From Ruegeria conchae (GTDB lineage: Bacteria; Pseudomonadota; Alphaproteobacteria; Rhodobacterales; Rhodobacteraceae), in assembly GCF_000192475.1 (NCBI RefSeq), contig NZ_AEYW01000007.1:62001-126000 (forward strand): a stretch of 64,000 bases of DNA. Direction: 5' to 3'. How positions within the stretch are numbered: the stretch's first letter is position 1; each line of letters opens with the position of its first letter. Below the pieces are notes generated by a model. The model was not told where the DNA came from. It saw nothing but the letters and a program-made list of their open reading frames with translations, and ran no database searches. This document shows, one piece after another, positions 38,487 to 46,626 of the stretch. The position numbers were made by a program, and so were the translations under genes.

Positions 38487-39659
38487 ATGAACGAAGTTGT
38501 GATCGCGGGGGCCGCACGCACGCCAATGGGTGGATTTCAGGGAATGTTTGACGGCGTCACTGCGGCGGATTTGGGTGGTGCTGCAATCCGTGCCGCGTTG
38601 AAAGGTGCAGGGGCCGATACTGTTGATGAAGTGCTGATGGGCTGCGTCCTTCCAGCGGGTCAGGGCCAAGCCCCTGCGCGCCAAGCGGGATTTGCGGCGG
38701 GCTTGGGTGAAGAGGTGCCCGCCACAACGCTTAACAAAATGTGCGGCTCCGGCATGAAGGCCGCAATGATTGCGTTTGACCAGATCGCTTTGGGCCATAC
38801 TCAGACAATGGTCGCTGGCGGGATGGAGAGCATGACTAATGCACCCTACCTTCTGCCCAAGATGCGCGGTGGGGCACGGATCGGGCACGGGCAGGTGGTT
38901 GATCACATGTTTCTGGACGGGCTTGAGGACGCCTATGACAAAGGCCGCCTCATGGGCACGTTCGCCGAAGACTGCGCCGAATCCTACCAGTTCACGCGCG
39001 AGGCGCAGGACGAATACGCTCTGCGATCGCTTTCGAACGCTCTGTCAGCGCAGGAAAATAATGCCTTTGATCAAGAGATTACCTCGGTCTCGATTCAAAC
39101 CCGCAAGGGAGAGGTCGTGCTGGATGCAGATGAGCAACCACAGTCGGCGCGGCCCGAGAAGATACCCACGCTGAAACCAGCCTTTCGCGAGGATGGAACG
39201 GTAACGGCGGCCAATTCTTCTTCGATCTCGGATGGTGCAGCCGCCCTTGTGCTTGCTTCGGCTGAGGAGGCGGAAAAGCAGAACCTGACCGTGCGTGCGC
39301 GAATCCTTGGTCACGCCAGCCATGCTCAAGCGCCGGGGTTGTTCACAACTGCTCCGGTCCCTGCCGCGCAGAAATTGTTGGATCGTATCGGTTGGAAGAA
39401 AGAGGATGTCGATCTGTGGGAAGTCAACGAAGCCTTCGCTGTTGTGCCCATGGCCTTCATGCACGAAATGGGCTTGTCCCGTGAGATCGTGAACGTGAAT
39501 GGCGGCGCATGTGCGCTTGGTCATCCGATTGGCGCCTCCGGGGCCCGGATCATGGTCACGCTGCTCAACGCGTTGGAGAAACGGGACCTCAAGCGCGGTG
39601 TCGCGGCAATCTGCATCGGTGGCGGAGAAGGGACGGCCATAGCAATAGAACGCGTTTGA
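38487..39659 (+). CDS. Acetyl-CoA C-acyltransferase (thiolase)
   Basis: A 390-residue thiolase that forms or cleaves acetoacetyl-CoA or longer 3-ketoacyl-CoA. The acyl-binding Cys lies in NKMCGSGMKA, the catalytic His in GACALGHPIGASG and the second Cys in the final AAICIGGGEGTA. The family layout and length fit a biosynthetic-type (PhbA/AtoB) enzyme. The ATG follows AAGGAGA. No other beta-oxidation or PHB gene is adjacent; it is divergent from the STAS gene. Confidence 0.92.
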   Translation: MNEVVIAGAARTPMGGFQGMFDGVTAADLGGAAIRAALKGAGADTVDEVLMGCVLPAGQGQAPARQAGFAAGLGEEVPATTLNKMCGSGMKAAMIAFDQIALGHTQTMVAGGMESMTNAPYLLPKMRGGARIGHGQVVDHMFLDGLEDAYDKGRLMGTFAEDCAESYQFTREAQDEYALRSLSNALSAQENNAFDQEITSVSIQTRKGEVVLDADEQPQSARPEKIPTLKPAFREDGTVTAANSSSISDGAAALVLASAEEAEKQNLTVRARILGHASHAQAPGLFTTAPVPAAQKLLDRIGWKKEDVDLWEVNEAFAVVPMAFMHEMGLSREIVNVNGGACALGHPIGASGARIMVTLLNALEKRDLKRGVAAICIGGGEGTAIAIERV

Positions 39660-39668
39660 CGCTTTGAC

Positions 39669-39716
39669 TTTTTGCAAATACTTCGGGGAATTGGCGGCAG
39701 CGCCCGCAGTTCCCCG
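39669..39716 (-). terminator. Rhodobacteraceae-type 3'-end hairpin element
   Basis: CGGGGAA (39684) pairs with TTCCCCG (39710) around an inner GGCG-GCAG-CGCC stem, and is flanked by CTTTTTGCAAATACTT. The flank and hairpin arrangement match the element at 61608-61670, a type I recall as common after genes in Rhodobacteraceae. It follows the thiolase stop. Confidence 0.5.
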
Positions 39717-39734
39717 GATGCAAGGTCCATCAAC

Positions 39735-40187
39735 ATGACAGCCGATTACGACACACTCGCCAAAACCATTGCCGCCTTGACCGAAGGTGAAACCGACGAG
39801 GTTGCGCTGATGGCCACGGTGGCATGCGAAGTGCATCACTCTGACGACCGTTTCGACTGGACAGGGTTTTATCGCGTGACCGAGCCCGAGGTGTTGAAAA
39901 TCGGACCCTATCAAGGTGGGCACGGCTGCCTAGTGATCCCTTTCGAACGGGGCGTTTGTGGCGCGGCTGCCCGGACAGGGCAGATTCAATTGGTCCCGGA
40001 TGTCGACGCCTTCCCGGGCCATATCGCCTGTGCATCATCCACACGATCCGAGTTGGTGCTGCCCGTGCGGGACGCTAACGGAGACGTTATCGCAGTGTTT
40101 GATATCGACAGCGATCAACCTGATGCGTTTACCGAGGATGATGTGGTTGCGCTTGGCTCCATTCTCGCGGGTGTTTTTGCGCGCTAG
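39735..40187 (+). CDS. msrC: Free methionine-(R)-sulfoxide reductase (GAF domain)
   Basis: A 150-residue GAF-domain enzyme that reduces free methionine-R-sulfoxide. The three cysteines of the family are present as C65 (GHGC), C75 (GVC) and C99 (HIAC); their spacing of 10 and 24 residues equals that of E. coli fRMsr C84, C94 and C118. Other marks are the DWTGFYRV and VPDVDAFPGHIAC segments. I chose the ATG at 39735, at the start of the conserved region; the frame is open 21 codons further. It stands between the thiolase and the convergent DUF1294 gene. Confidence 0.92.
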   Translation: MTADYDTLAKTIAALTEGETDEVALMATVACEVHHSDDRFDWTGFYRVTEPEVLKIGPYQGGHGCLVIPFERGVCGAAARTGQIQLVPDVDAFPGHIACASSTRSELVLPVRDANGDVIAVFDIDSDQPDAFTEDDVVALGSILAGVFAR

Positions 40188-40197
40188 GAATCTGCAT

Positions 40198-40482
40198 CTA
40201 TTGCAATAGCGCCCCGAGGTCGTGAGAGACGATCAGATAGCAAAGCCCGGCGTGACACGCGGTAATGGCATAAAGCCACGTGGAAAATCCACGCTTGCGT
40301 GTCTTGTGTCCAAATATCCAGCGCCCAAGAAGCGCGGCCAGACTGCCGCCGAGAGCTGCCAACCACAACAAGCGCCGCTCAGGAATGCGCAGCTTTCTGC
40401 GGCGTGCACGCAACTTGTCCCAACCAAAGATCAATATGGTTAGGGCGTTAATGGCCCAAAGATAGATTACGGCAATCCACAT
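40198..40482 (-). CDS. DUF1294-family small membrane protein
   Basis: A 94-residue protein with three hydrophobic stretches and the DUF1294 core NALTILIFGWDKLRARR and RRLLWLAALGGSLAALLG. The function is unknown. I chose the ATG at 40482; the same frame is open for 81 more codons, but those run through the operator region and into the XRE gene. Its upstream region contains both 25-bp repeats, so it may be controlled from the same site as the XRE-cupin gene. Confidence 0.82.
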   Translation of the reverse strand: MWIAVIYLWAINALTILIFGWDKLRARRRKLRIPERRLLWLAALGGSLAALLGRWIFGHKTRKRGFSTWLYAITACHAGLCYLIVSHDLGALLQ

Positions 40483-40517
40483 GGACCGTGCATAGCCAAC
40501 TATTTTTGCGGACCCAA

Positions 40518-40542
40518 GTGAAAAAATGCTTGGAAATTTCAC
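40518..40542. promoter_or_regulatory. 25-bp inverted-repeat operator, site 1
   Basis: The site starts with GTGAAAAAA and ends with AAATTTCAC. It is the first of two sites of identical length and arrangement in the divergent gap between the DUF1294 gene and the XRE-cupin gene; centres are 39 bp apart. It is a likely binding site for the XRE-cupin protein or another regulator. Confidence 0.6.
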
Positions 40543-40556
40543 CGATTCGAGGCACC

Positions 40557-40581
40557 GTGAAAAAGTAAGAAAAAATTTCAC
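40557..40581. promoter_or_regulatory. 25-bp inverted-repeat operator, site 2
   Basis: The site starts with GTGAAAAAG and ends with AAATTTCAC, the same length and half-site pattern as site 1. It lies about 20 bp before the TTG start of the XRE-cupin gene, so occupancy could repress that gene. Confidence 0.6.
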
Positions 40582-40599
40582 GCTAACTCGGAGCGCAAA

Positions 40600-41169
40600 T
40601 TGAACTCTCAGGCCCCCCACAGCGCAACACTCGGTGCCGACCTGCGCGCGCTCCGTAAGGCGCGCGGGTTGACGCTGACAGAAATCGCTAATCGATTGGA
40701 TCGGTCCGTAGGCTGGCTCAGCCAAGTCGAAAGAGACATGTCCGAGCCTTCGATCTCGGATCTACGACAGATTGCCGAGTGTTTGGGCGTGCCGATGTCG
40801 ATGCTGTTTGCTCATTCTGCCGCCCCAGCGGATGAGCAGGGATATGTCGTGCGGGCCGGATCACGTCGTCCGATGGGCTCGGGTGAAGAAGGTCTGATTG
40901 AAGAATTGCTTTCGCCCGACCTGACCGACGATTTCGAGATGGTGCATTCAACATTCGAGCCGCATTCGCAGATGCAGACGCCAGCAAACCGGCCGACACA
41001 GGAAGTCGGCTATATGGTGTCAGGCCGTCTGGAACTGACGATTGGTACGCGCAGTTTTCAGGTTGGTCCTGGTGACAGCTTCCGGATCAAGCACGAACCC
41101 TACACATGGTCCAACCCCTTTGACGAACCCGCGGTGGCCATCTGGGTCATTGCGCCTCCGGTGTACTGA
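40600..41169 (+). CDS. XRE-family transcriptional regulator with C-terminal cupin domain
   Basis: A 189-residue regulator with an N-terminal helix-turn-helix (LRALRKARGLTLTEIANRLDR and SVGWLSQVERD) and a C-terminal cupin (QEVGYMVSGRLELTIGTRSF and GDSF) that probably senses a small molecule. Relatives such as PuuR control amine or amino-acid catabolism. The start appears to be TTG, with GGAG seven bases upstream. It is the first gene of the plus-strand methylated-amine block, and its stop overlaps the LysE start by 1 bp. Two matching inverted repeats lie just upstream, so autoregulation is likely. Confidence 0.9.
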   Translation: MNSQAPHSATLGADLRALRKARGLTLTEIANRLDRSVGWLSQVERDMSEPSISDLRQIAECLGVPMSMLFAHSAAPADEQGYVVRAGSRRPMGSGEEGLIEELLSPDLTDDFEMVHSTFEPHSQMQTPANRPTQEVGYMVSGRLELTIGTRSFQVGPGDSFRIKHEPYTWSNPFDEPAVAIWVIAPPVY

Positions 41170-41792
41170 TGAGTTTTGAAGCCTGGACCATATTCGCTCT
41201 GTTCTGGGTGGTGTTTGTGACCACTCCGGGGCCGAATGCGGTCAACTGCATCTCAAATGGTATGAGCCTGCCATTAACCAAAGCTATGCTGGGCGTACTC
41301 GCCATTCTGACACAGGCAAGCGCGTTCCTGATCCTCTCGGCAGTGGGGATTACTGCGTTGATTGCCGCGTCGCCAATGGGGTTCTTTATCGCCAAGTTGA
41401 TCGGGGCCGGGTTTCTGATCTGGATGGGCGTTCGCGGTTGGATGAACGCTGCGAAGCCAGCTCCAGCTTCTGAGCGGCCAGCGCGGCATGTTTACTTTCA
41501 CGCGTTGGCCGTCGCCACGATCAACCCCAAAAGCGTCGCCGGATACCTCGCGGCGTTTTCGCAATTTGTGCAGCCGGATGTACCCATCTGGCAACAGATG
41601 GCTGTGATCATGCCGACGGCACTGGTCATCACGACACTCAGCTATACCGGGTTCACCTTGCTGGGGGCACTGATGGGCAAGGCCGCACTGGGGGCGGTGT
41701 TCAATATCTGGGTACGCCGCGTGATGGCGACCTGTTTCATCATCTATGGCGTTTTGCTGGGGGCCAGCTCTACGCCGACAGCGAGGGGATAA
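41169..41792 (+). CDS. LysE-family exporter
   Basis: A 207-residue membrane protein of the LysE/RhtB family with about six hydrophobic segments and the hallmark TPGPNAVNCISNG near the N-terminus. Such proteins export amino acids or related small molecules. It overlaps the XRE-cupin stop and sits right before the GFA gene, so it probably relieves accumulation of a product or substrate of the amine pathway. The cargo is not known. Confidence 0.88.
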   Translation: MSFEAWTIFALFWVVFVTTPGPNAVNCISNGMSLPLTKAMLGVLAILTQASAFLILSAVGITALIAASPMGFFIAKLIGAGFLIWMGVRGWMNAAKPAPASERPARHVYFHALAVATINPKSVAGYLAAFSQFVQPDVPIWQQMAVIMPTALVITTLSYTGFTLLGALMGKAALGAVFNIWVRRVMATCFIIYGVLLGASSTPTARG

Positions 41793-41796
41793 AGAC

Positions 41797-42177
41797 ATGC
41801 ATACCGGTTCCTGCCTTTGCGGCGCGGTCGCTTTTGTTGTTGACGGAGACCTCACGCCACCAAATGCCTGCCATTGCGGGCAGTGCCGCAAACAGTCGGG
41901 GCATTTGTGGGCCTCGACCGTCACGCATCAGGACAATCTCAACTTTACCGCCAGCGAAACGCTGGGCTGGTATCGCGCCTCTGACATTGCCAAGCGCGGC
42001 TTCTGCCGCGCTTGTGGCTCGTTCCTCTTCTGGCAGCACAATGACGAGGACACGATCGCAATTTCCGTGGGCTCTTTGGATGAGCCGACCGGGTTGAAAC
42101 TCGCCCAGCACATCTTCGTGGCGGACAAGGGCGATTACTATGACATCAAAGACGACCTGCCCCAGCGGGCTCACTAA
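41797..42177 (+). CDS. GFA-family (CENP-V/GFA) zinc protein
   Basis: A 126-residue protein of the glutathione-dependent formaldehyde-activating (GFA/CENP-V) fold. The zinc cysteines are in CLCG (6 and 8), CHCGQC (25, 27 and 30) and CRACG (70 and 73). The founding member was reported to speed S-hydroxymethylglutathione formation, although its true role is disputed. Its place directly before a demethylating dehydrogenase, which can release formaldehyde, suggests formaldehyde handling. The ATG at 41797 is at the conserved start; an earlier in-frame start would overlap the lysE-like gene. Confidence 0.88.
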   Translation: MHTGSCLCGAVAFVVDGDLTPPNACHCGQCRKQSGHLWASTVTHQDNLNFTASETLGWYRASDIAKRGFCRACGSFLFWQHNDEDTIAISVGSLDEPTGLKLAQHIFVADKGDYYDIKDDLPQRAH

Positions 42178-42192
42178 TAGGGAACCAAACAC

Positions 42193-44640
42193 ATGAGTGA
42201 TTTTCCAACCAAGGCCCGCGTGGTCATCATCGGCGGTGGCGTTGTAGGCTGCTCATCGCTGTATCATCTGGCCAAGAAGGGCTGGACGGATTGTGTTCTG
42301 TTGGAAAAGAACGAGCTGACGGCAGGCTCGACATGGCACGCAGCGGGTAACGTGCCGACCTTTTCGACCTCGTGGGCGATCATGAACATGCAGCGCTACT
42401 CGACCGAGCTGTATTCGCGCATCGCGGACGAGGTCGATTATCCGATGAACTACCACGTTTCTGGGTCGATCCGACTGGCGCACAGCAAGGAACGGATGCA
42501 GGAATTCGAGCGGGCCATGTCCATGGGCCGCTATCAGGGTATCCCGATGGAGATGTGGACGCCGGAGGAGGCCAAGGAACGCTATCCCTTCCTTGAGACT
42601 CATGATCTTGAAGGCGTGCTCTATGACCCGACCGATGGCGACATTGACCCCGCACAGCTGACCCAGGCGCTGGCCAAGGGCGCACGCGATATGGGGCAGA
42701 AGATCATCCGCTTCTGCCCGGCAACCGATGTGACCCAGCATGATGATGGCACTTGGACCGTGCATACCGAAAAAGGTGACATTGCCTGTGACTATGTGGT
42801 GAACGCCGCCGGTTACTATGCCCAGCGCGTAGGGGAATGGTTTAAACCCTTCGGCGGCCGCACCGTCCCGGCAATGGTGATGAGCCACCAGTACCTGTTG
42901 ACCGACGAAATCCCCGAGATTGAAGCGTGGTCGAAAGAAAGTGGCGGCAAGCTGCCTTTGCTACGTGACGTGGATATTTCCTACTATCTGCGGCAGGAAA
43001 AGAACGGCTTCAACCTCGGACCTTACGAACCCAACTGTAAGGGCCACTGGATGACCGAGGATGATCCGATGCCCGAGGATTTCAGCTTCCAACTGTGGAA
43101 CGACGATCTGGACCGCATCGAAGATATCGTCACAGATGCAATGGAGCGGGTGCCGCTGATGACCACTTCGGGCGTTGGTCGCGTCATCAATGGCCCAATC
43201 CCCTACGCGCCAGACGGCTTGCCGCTGATCGGCCCGATGCCGGGTGTGACAAACGCGTTCGAGGCTCATACCTTCACCTTTGGCATCGCCCAAGGTGGCG
43301 GCGCTGGCAAGGTGCTGGCCGAATGGATCGTCGATGGTCACACCGAATGGGACATGTGGGCCGTCGATCCACGTCGTTACACCGACTACACCGATCAGGA
43401 TTACTGCAATCAGAAAGGGATGGAGGTCTACGGCAACGAATACGCCATGCATTTCCCCCATCACGAATGGCCCGCTGCGCGCGACAAGAAACTCTCGCCT
43501 GTGCACGCCAAGGTCAAGGAACTGGGCGGTGTCATGGGGGCATATAACGGCTGGGAACGCGCCAACTGGTTCGCGCAACCGGGCGACGATACTTCTCTCG
43601 AAGCCACCCACACCTGGGGACGTTCAGGCCCATGGGAACAGCGGGTCAAAGAAGAATGCGAAGCCGTGCGCGATCACTGCGGCGTGCTGGATCTGCCGGG
43701 CTTCTCACGCTTCTGGATCCAAGGGGATGGCGCGGATGACTGGCTTCGGGGCTTCTGCACCGGAGGTATACCCAAAGCCGGGCGCATGAACCTGATCTAT
43801 GTCTCGGATGAAAGAGGGCGCATTCAGACAGAACTGTCCTGTATCCGTCTGGCCGAGAATAACTTCGTCCTGATCACCGCCGCGACGGCGCAATGGCATG
43901 ATGGAGAGCTAATCCGCAATTCGGTGCCCGAAGGTGTGACTGTTCGCGAAACTACTACCGAGCGCGATACGCTGATCGTAACGGGGCCGATGTCGCGGAA
44001 TGTGTTGTCCGGCATCACGGATGCGGATCTGCAGCAAGGCTGGCTGACCCATCAGTTTGCCAAAGTTGCCGGGCAGGAGGCCTTTCTGATCCGAGTATCA
44101 TTCGCAGGCGAGTTGGGCTGGGAAATCCACTCTGAAAACGATGCGATGCCAGCCATCTACGAAGCCGTGCTGGCTGCCGGGGCCAAACCCTTTGGCATGT
44201 ATGCGCTGAACTCTTTGCGGATCGAGAAAGGTTATCGCGCGTGGAAGGGCGATCTGAGCACGGATTACTCTTTGCTTGAAGGTGGTTTGGGTCGTTTTGT
44301 CAAACTCGACAAGCCGCAGGATTTTGTTGGCAAAGCGGCCATTCAGAACGAAAAGCAACAAGGCGTTAAGAAATCCTTTGTCACTCTGATCGTGGACGCA
44401 GGCGAGGTCGATGCGCCTTACATGTCCTGCATCTGGAGCGGCGATGAGATCGTGGGTGAAACGACCTCTGGTGCGTGGGGGTACCGCATTGGTGCTTCCG
44501 TCGCGCTGGGCATGGTGCGTGCAGATCAGGCCGTGCCAGGAACTGAGCTGGAGGTTGAAATCTACGGTCAAAAATGCCGTGCTGTTGTGCAGGAAGACCA
44601 ACCGCTTTGGGATCCTTCGAATGAACGGTTGAGGGCCTGA
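42193..44640 (+). CDS. Dimethylglycine/sarcosine dehydrogenase-like protein (FAD oxidoreductase + GcvT domains), copy 1
   Basis: An 815-residue enzyme with an N-terminal FAD-binding domain (GGGVVG at 14-19) and C-terminal folate-binding GcvT domains. STWHAAG carries H49, the position of covalent FAD attachment in DMGDH and sarcosine dehydrogenase. It would oxidatively remove a methyl group from dimethylglycine or sarcosine and hand it to tetrahydrofolate as methylene-THF. The segments GELGWEIHSE and RIEKGYRAWKGD belong to the GcvT part. It starts 15 bp after the GFA stop. Which amine is the substrate is not clear. A related copy lies at 47697-50150. Confidence 0.85.
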   Translation: MSDFPTKARVVIIGGGVVGCSSLYHLAKKGWTDCVLLEKNELTAGSTWHAAGNVPTFSTSWAIMNMQRYSTELYSRIADEVDYPMNYHVSGSIRLAHSKERMQEFERAMSMGRYQGIPMEMWTPEEAKERYPFLETHDLEGVLYDPTDGDIDPAQLTQALAKGARDMGQKIIRFCPATDVTQHDDGTWTVHTEKGDIACDYVVNAAGYYAQRVGEWFKPFGGRTVPAMVMSHQYLLTDEIPEIEAWSKESGGKLPLLRDVDISYYLRQEKNGFNLGPYEPNCKGHWMTEDDPMPEDFSFQLWNDDLDRIEDIVTDAMERVPLMTTSGVGRVINGPIPYAPDGLPLIGPMPGVTNAFEAHTFTFGIAQGGGAGKVLAEWIVDGHTEWDMWAVDPRRYTDYTDQDYCNQKGMEVYGNEYAMHFPHHEWPAARDKKLSPVHAKVKELGGVMGAYNGWERANWFAQPGDDTSLEATHTWGRSGPWEQRVKEECEAVRDHCGVLDLPGFSRFWIQGDGADDWLRGFCTGGIPKAGRMNLIYVSDERGRIQTELSCIRLAENNFVLITAATAQWHDGELIRNSVPEGVTVRETTTERDTLIVTGPMSRNVLSGITDADLQQGWLTHQFAKVAGQEAFLIRVSFAGELGWEIHSENDAMPAIYEAVLAAGAKPFGMYALNSLRIEKGYRAWKGDLSTDYSLLEGGLGRFVKLDKPQDFVGKAAIQNEKQQGVKKSFVTLIVDAGEVDAPYMSCIWSGDEIVGETTSGAWGYRIGASVALGMVRADQAVPGTELEVEIYGQKCRAVVQEDQPLWDPSNERLRA

Positions 44641-44664
44641 CCACCTATATAGAAAGGAACGCAA

Positions 44665-45711
44665 ATGACCCGGCAGATGCAAGGCGTATATCTGAATGGC
44701 CACGGTGGACCGGAGGTGTTGGAATGGCGGGACGATATCCCAGTTCCAAACCCTGATCCGGGGCAGGTCCTGATCCGCGTTGCCGCTGCCGGGGTGAACA
44801 ACACTGACATTAATACGCGGATCGGTTGGTATTCTTCGGACGTCACGGGCGCAACGGATGCGGTCGATCAGCAGGTCGAAGCAGGTGGTTGGGGAGGTGC
44901 GCTGCACTTTCCCCGGATCCAGGGTGGCGATCTTTGTGGAATTGTCGAAGCGGTTGGATCGGGTGCGGCGTTCAAGCCTGGTCAGCGGGTGACTTGCCCG
45001 ATCAATTTGCCGCGCCCGGTTCCTGGCCGACCACAGGGCTTTATCGTGCTCGGTTCAGAAATTGACGGGGCCTTTGCCCAATATTGCCTGATGGAAAGTG
45101 ATGACCTGTACGACGTGACTGACTCGCCTTTGTCTGACGTTGAAATTGCCGCGATTCCCTGTGCTTTTGGTACGGCCGAAGGCCTGCTGACTCGTGCCGG
45201 TGTCATCGCAGGTCAAAAAGTGCTGATCACCGGGTCGTCAGGCGGTGTGGGCCTTGCTGCCGTCCAGCTTGCAGCGCTGCGCGGGGCGACGGTCTGGGGC
45301 GTTAGCAACGCCGCCAAGTCTGAAGTGGTCAAGTCACAGGGCGCAATCGGGACTTTTGAGCGCGACGCGGCTTTGCCGGAAGACATGTTCGATGTCGTCA
45401 TAGACGTGGTCGGAGGTCCGGCTTGGCCAGACCTGATACTTGCGTTGAAACCTGGCGGCCACTATGCCGTAGCAGGCGCGATCGCAGGTCCCATTGTCAG
45501 CGCGGATTTGCGGGATATCTATCTGCGCGACATCACGATCCATGGGTGCACCTATCAGCCACCGGACGTTTTTGACCGCCTTGTTGCAATGATGAATGCA
45601 GGTCGGATCAAGCCCTTGGTCTCAAAGACCTATCCGTTGCGCGACATTGTTCAGGCGCAAGAGGATTTCCTGTCCAAGACTTTGCCCGGAAAGCTGGTTC
45701 TGGTGCCGTGA
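44665..45711 (+). CDS. Zinc-type alcohol dehydrogenase / quinone-oxidoreductase family protein
   Basis: A 348-residue MDR-family protein with the NAD(P)-binding ITGSSGGVGLAAVQLAAL motif. The catalytic zinc ligands of true alcohol dehydrogenases are not evident (the N-terminal region has NTDINTRIGWY), so a quinone-reductase-like or other zinc-independent reaction is more likely. It starts 24 bp after the dehydrogenase stop and 12 bp before the methyltransferase start, so it is part of the same transcript. The substrate is unknown. Confidence 0.85.
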   Translation: MTRQMQGVYLNGHGGPEVLEWRDDIPVPNPDPGQVLIRVAAAGVNNTDINTRIGWYSSDVTGATDAVDQQVEAGGWGGALHFPRIQGGDLCGIVEAVGSGAAFKPGQRVTCPINLPRPVPGRPQGFIVLGSEIDGAFAQYCLMESDDLYDVTDSPLSDVEIAAIPCAFGTAEGLLTRAGVIAGQKVLITGSSGGVGLAAVQLAALRGATVWGVSNAAKSEVVKSQGAIGTFERDAALPEDMFDVVIDVVGGPAWPDLILALKPGGHYAVAGAIAGPIVSADLRDIYLRDITIHGCTYQPPDVFDRLVAMMNAGRIKPLVSKTYPLRDIVQAQEDFLSKTLPGKLVLVP

Positions 45712-45723
45712 AAGAGGGAATAA

Positions 45724-46617
45724 ATGGCTGATATTACGCTTTTGGATGGTTCGATCGGGCAGGAGTTGGTGAAGTTGAGCGGCGACAAGCCGACGCCACT
45801 TTGGTCAACACGCGTGATGATCGACAAACCCGAACTTGTGGCGGAGGTTCACGCAGCCTATTTCCGCAGCGGTGCAACGATCGCTACGACAAACACCTAC
45901 GCCATACACCGCTCACGCCTGGTCCGTGAGGGGATCGAAGATCAGATGCCCAATCTCATTGACGCTGCCTTGTCACAGGCCGATCAGGCGCGCTGTGGCA
46001 CCAGTGGGCGGATCGCAGGCGCGCTTGGCCCGTTATTGGCCAGCTATCGGCCCGATCTGAACCCCGACCCCGCAGATGCCGCCGCGAAATTCGCCGAGCT
46101 GGCTGCAATGATGTCGGACCGGGTCGATTTTTTTCTGATCGAAACAGTATGCTCGGTGCAGGAGGCCGAAGGTGCGCTGCGCGGAACAGAGAACAGTGGG
46201 AAACCCGTCTGGCTTGCCCTGTCGGTTATGGACGAGGACGGAACCCGCCTGCGTTCAGGCGAACCACTGGGGGACATTGCCCCTCTTGTTACGCGCTATG
46301 CACCCGAGGCGGTGCTGATCAACTGTTCACGCCCCGAAGCGATTCCGGCGGCTTTGGATGTCATCGCAATGTTGGATCGCCCGTACGGGGCCTATGCCAA
46401 CGGCTTTACAGGCATCAAAGAAGGCTTTCTGGAAGATGCCCCAACGGTTGATGCCTTGGAAAGCCGCCATGACCTGGGCCCCGATGCCTATGCACGGCAC
46501 GCGATGGGTTGGGTGGCGCAGGGCGCTACGATCGTTGGTGGTTGCTGCGAAGTCGGGCCGGAACACATCAAAACCCTCGCCGAGAATTTACGTGCGGCCG
46601 GACACAAAATCGTCTGA
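45724..46617 (+). CDS. Homocysteine S-methyltransferase family protein
   Basis: A 297-residue methyltransferase of the MHT/BHMT domain family. It has LLDGSIGQEL at the N-terminus, and the zinc cysteines in LINCSRPEA and in the final VGGCCEVGPEH. Members move a methyl group from betaine, S-methylmethionine or another donor to homocysteine. Next to dimethylglycine-type dehydrogenases, betaine is an attractive donor, because its demethylation yields dimethylglycine. The donor is inferred only. The AraC-type regulator follows after 9 bp. Confidence 0.88.
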   Translation: MADITLLDGSIGQELVKLSGDKPTPLWSTRVMIDKPELVAEVHAAYFRSGATIATTNTYAIHRSRLVREGIEDQMPNLIDAALSQADQARCGTSGRIAGALGPLLASYRPDLNPDPADAAAKFAELAAMMSDRVDFFLIETVCSVQEAEGALRGTENSGKPVWLALSVMDEDGTRLRSGEPLGDIAPLVTRYAPEAVLINCSRPEAIPAALDVIAMLDRPYGAYANGFTGIKEGFLEDAPTVDALESRHDLGPDAYARHAMGWVAQGATIVGGCCEVGPEHIKTLAENLRAAGHKIV

Positions 46618-46626
46618 GGGACCTAG

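Noticed and set aside
40483..40725. Upstream extension of the DUF1294 frame
   Set aside because: It passes through both operator repeats and into the divergent XRE-cupin gene; the family-like sequence starts at the ATG at 40482.
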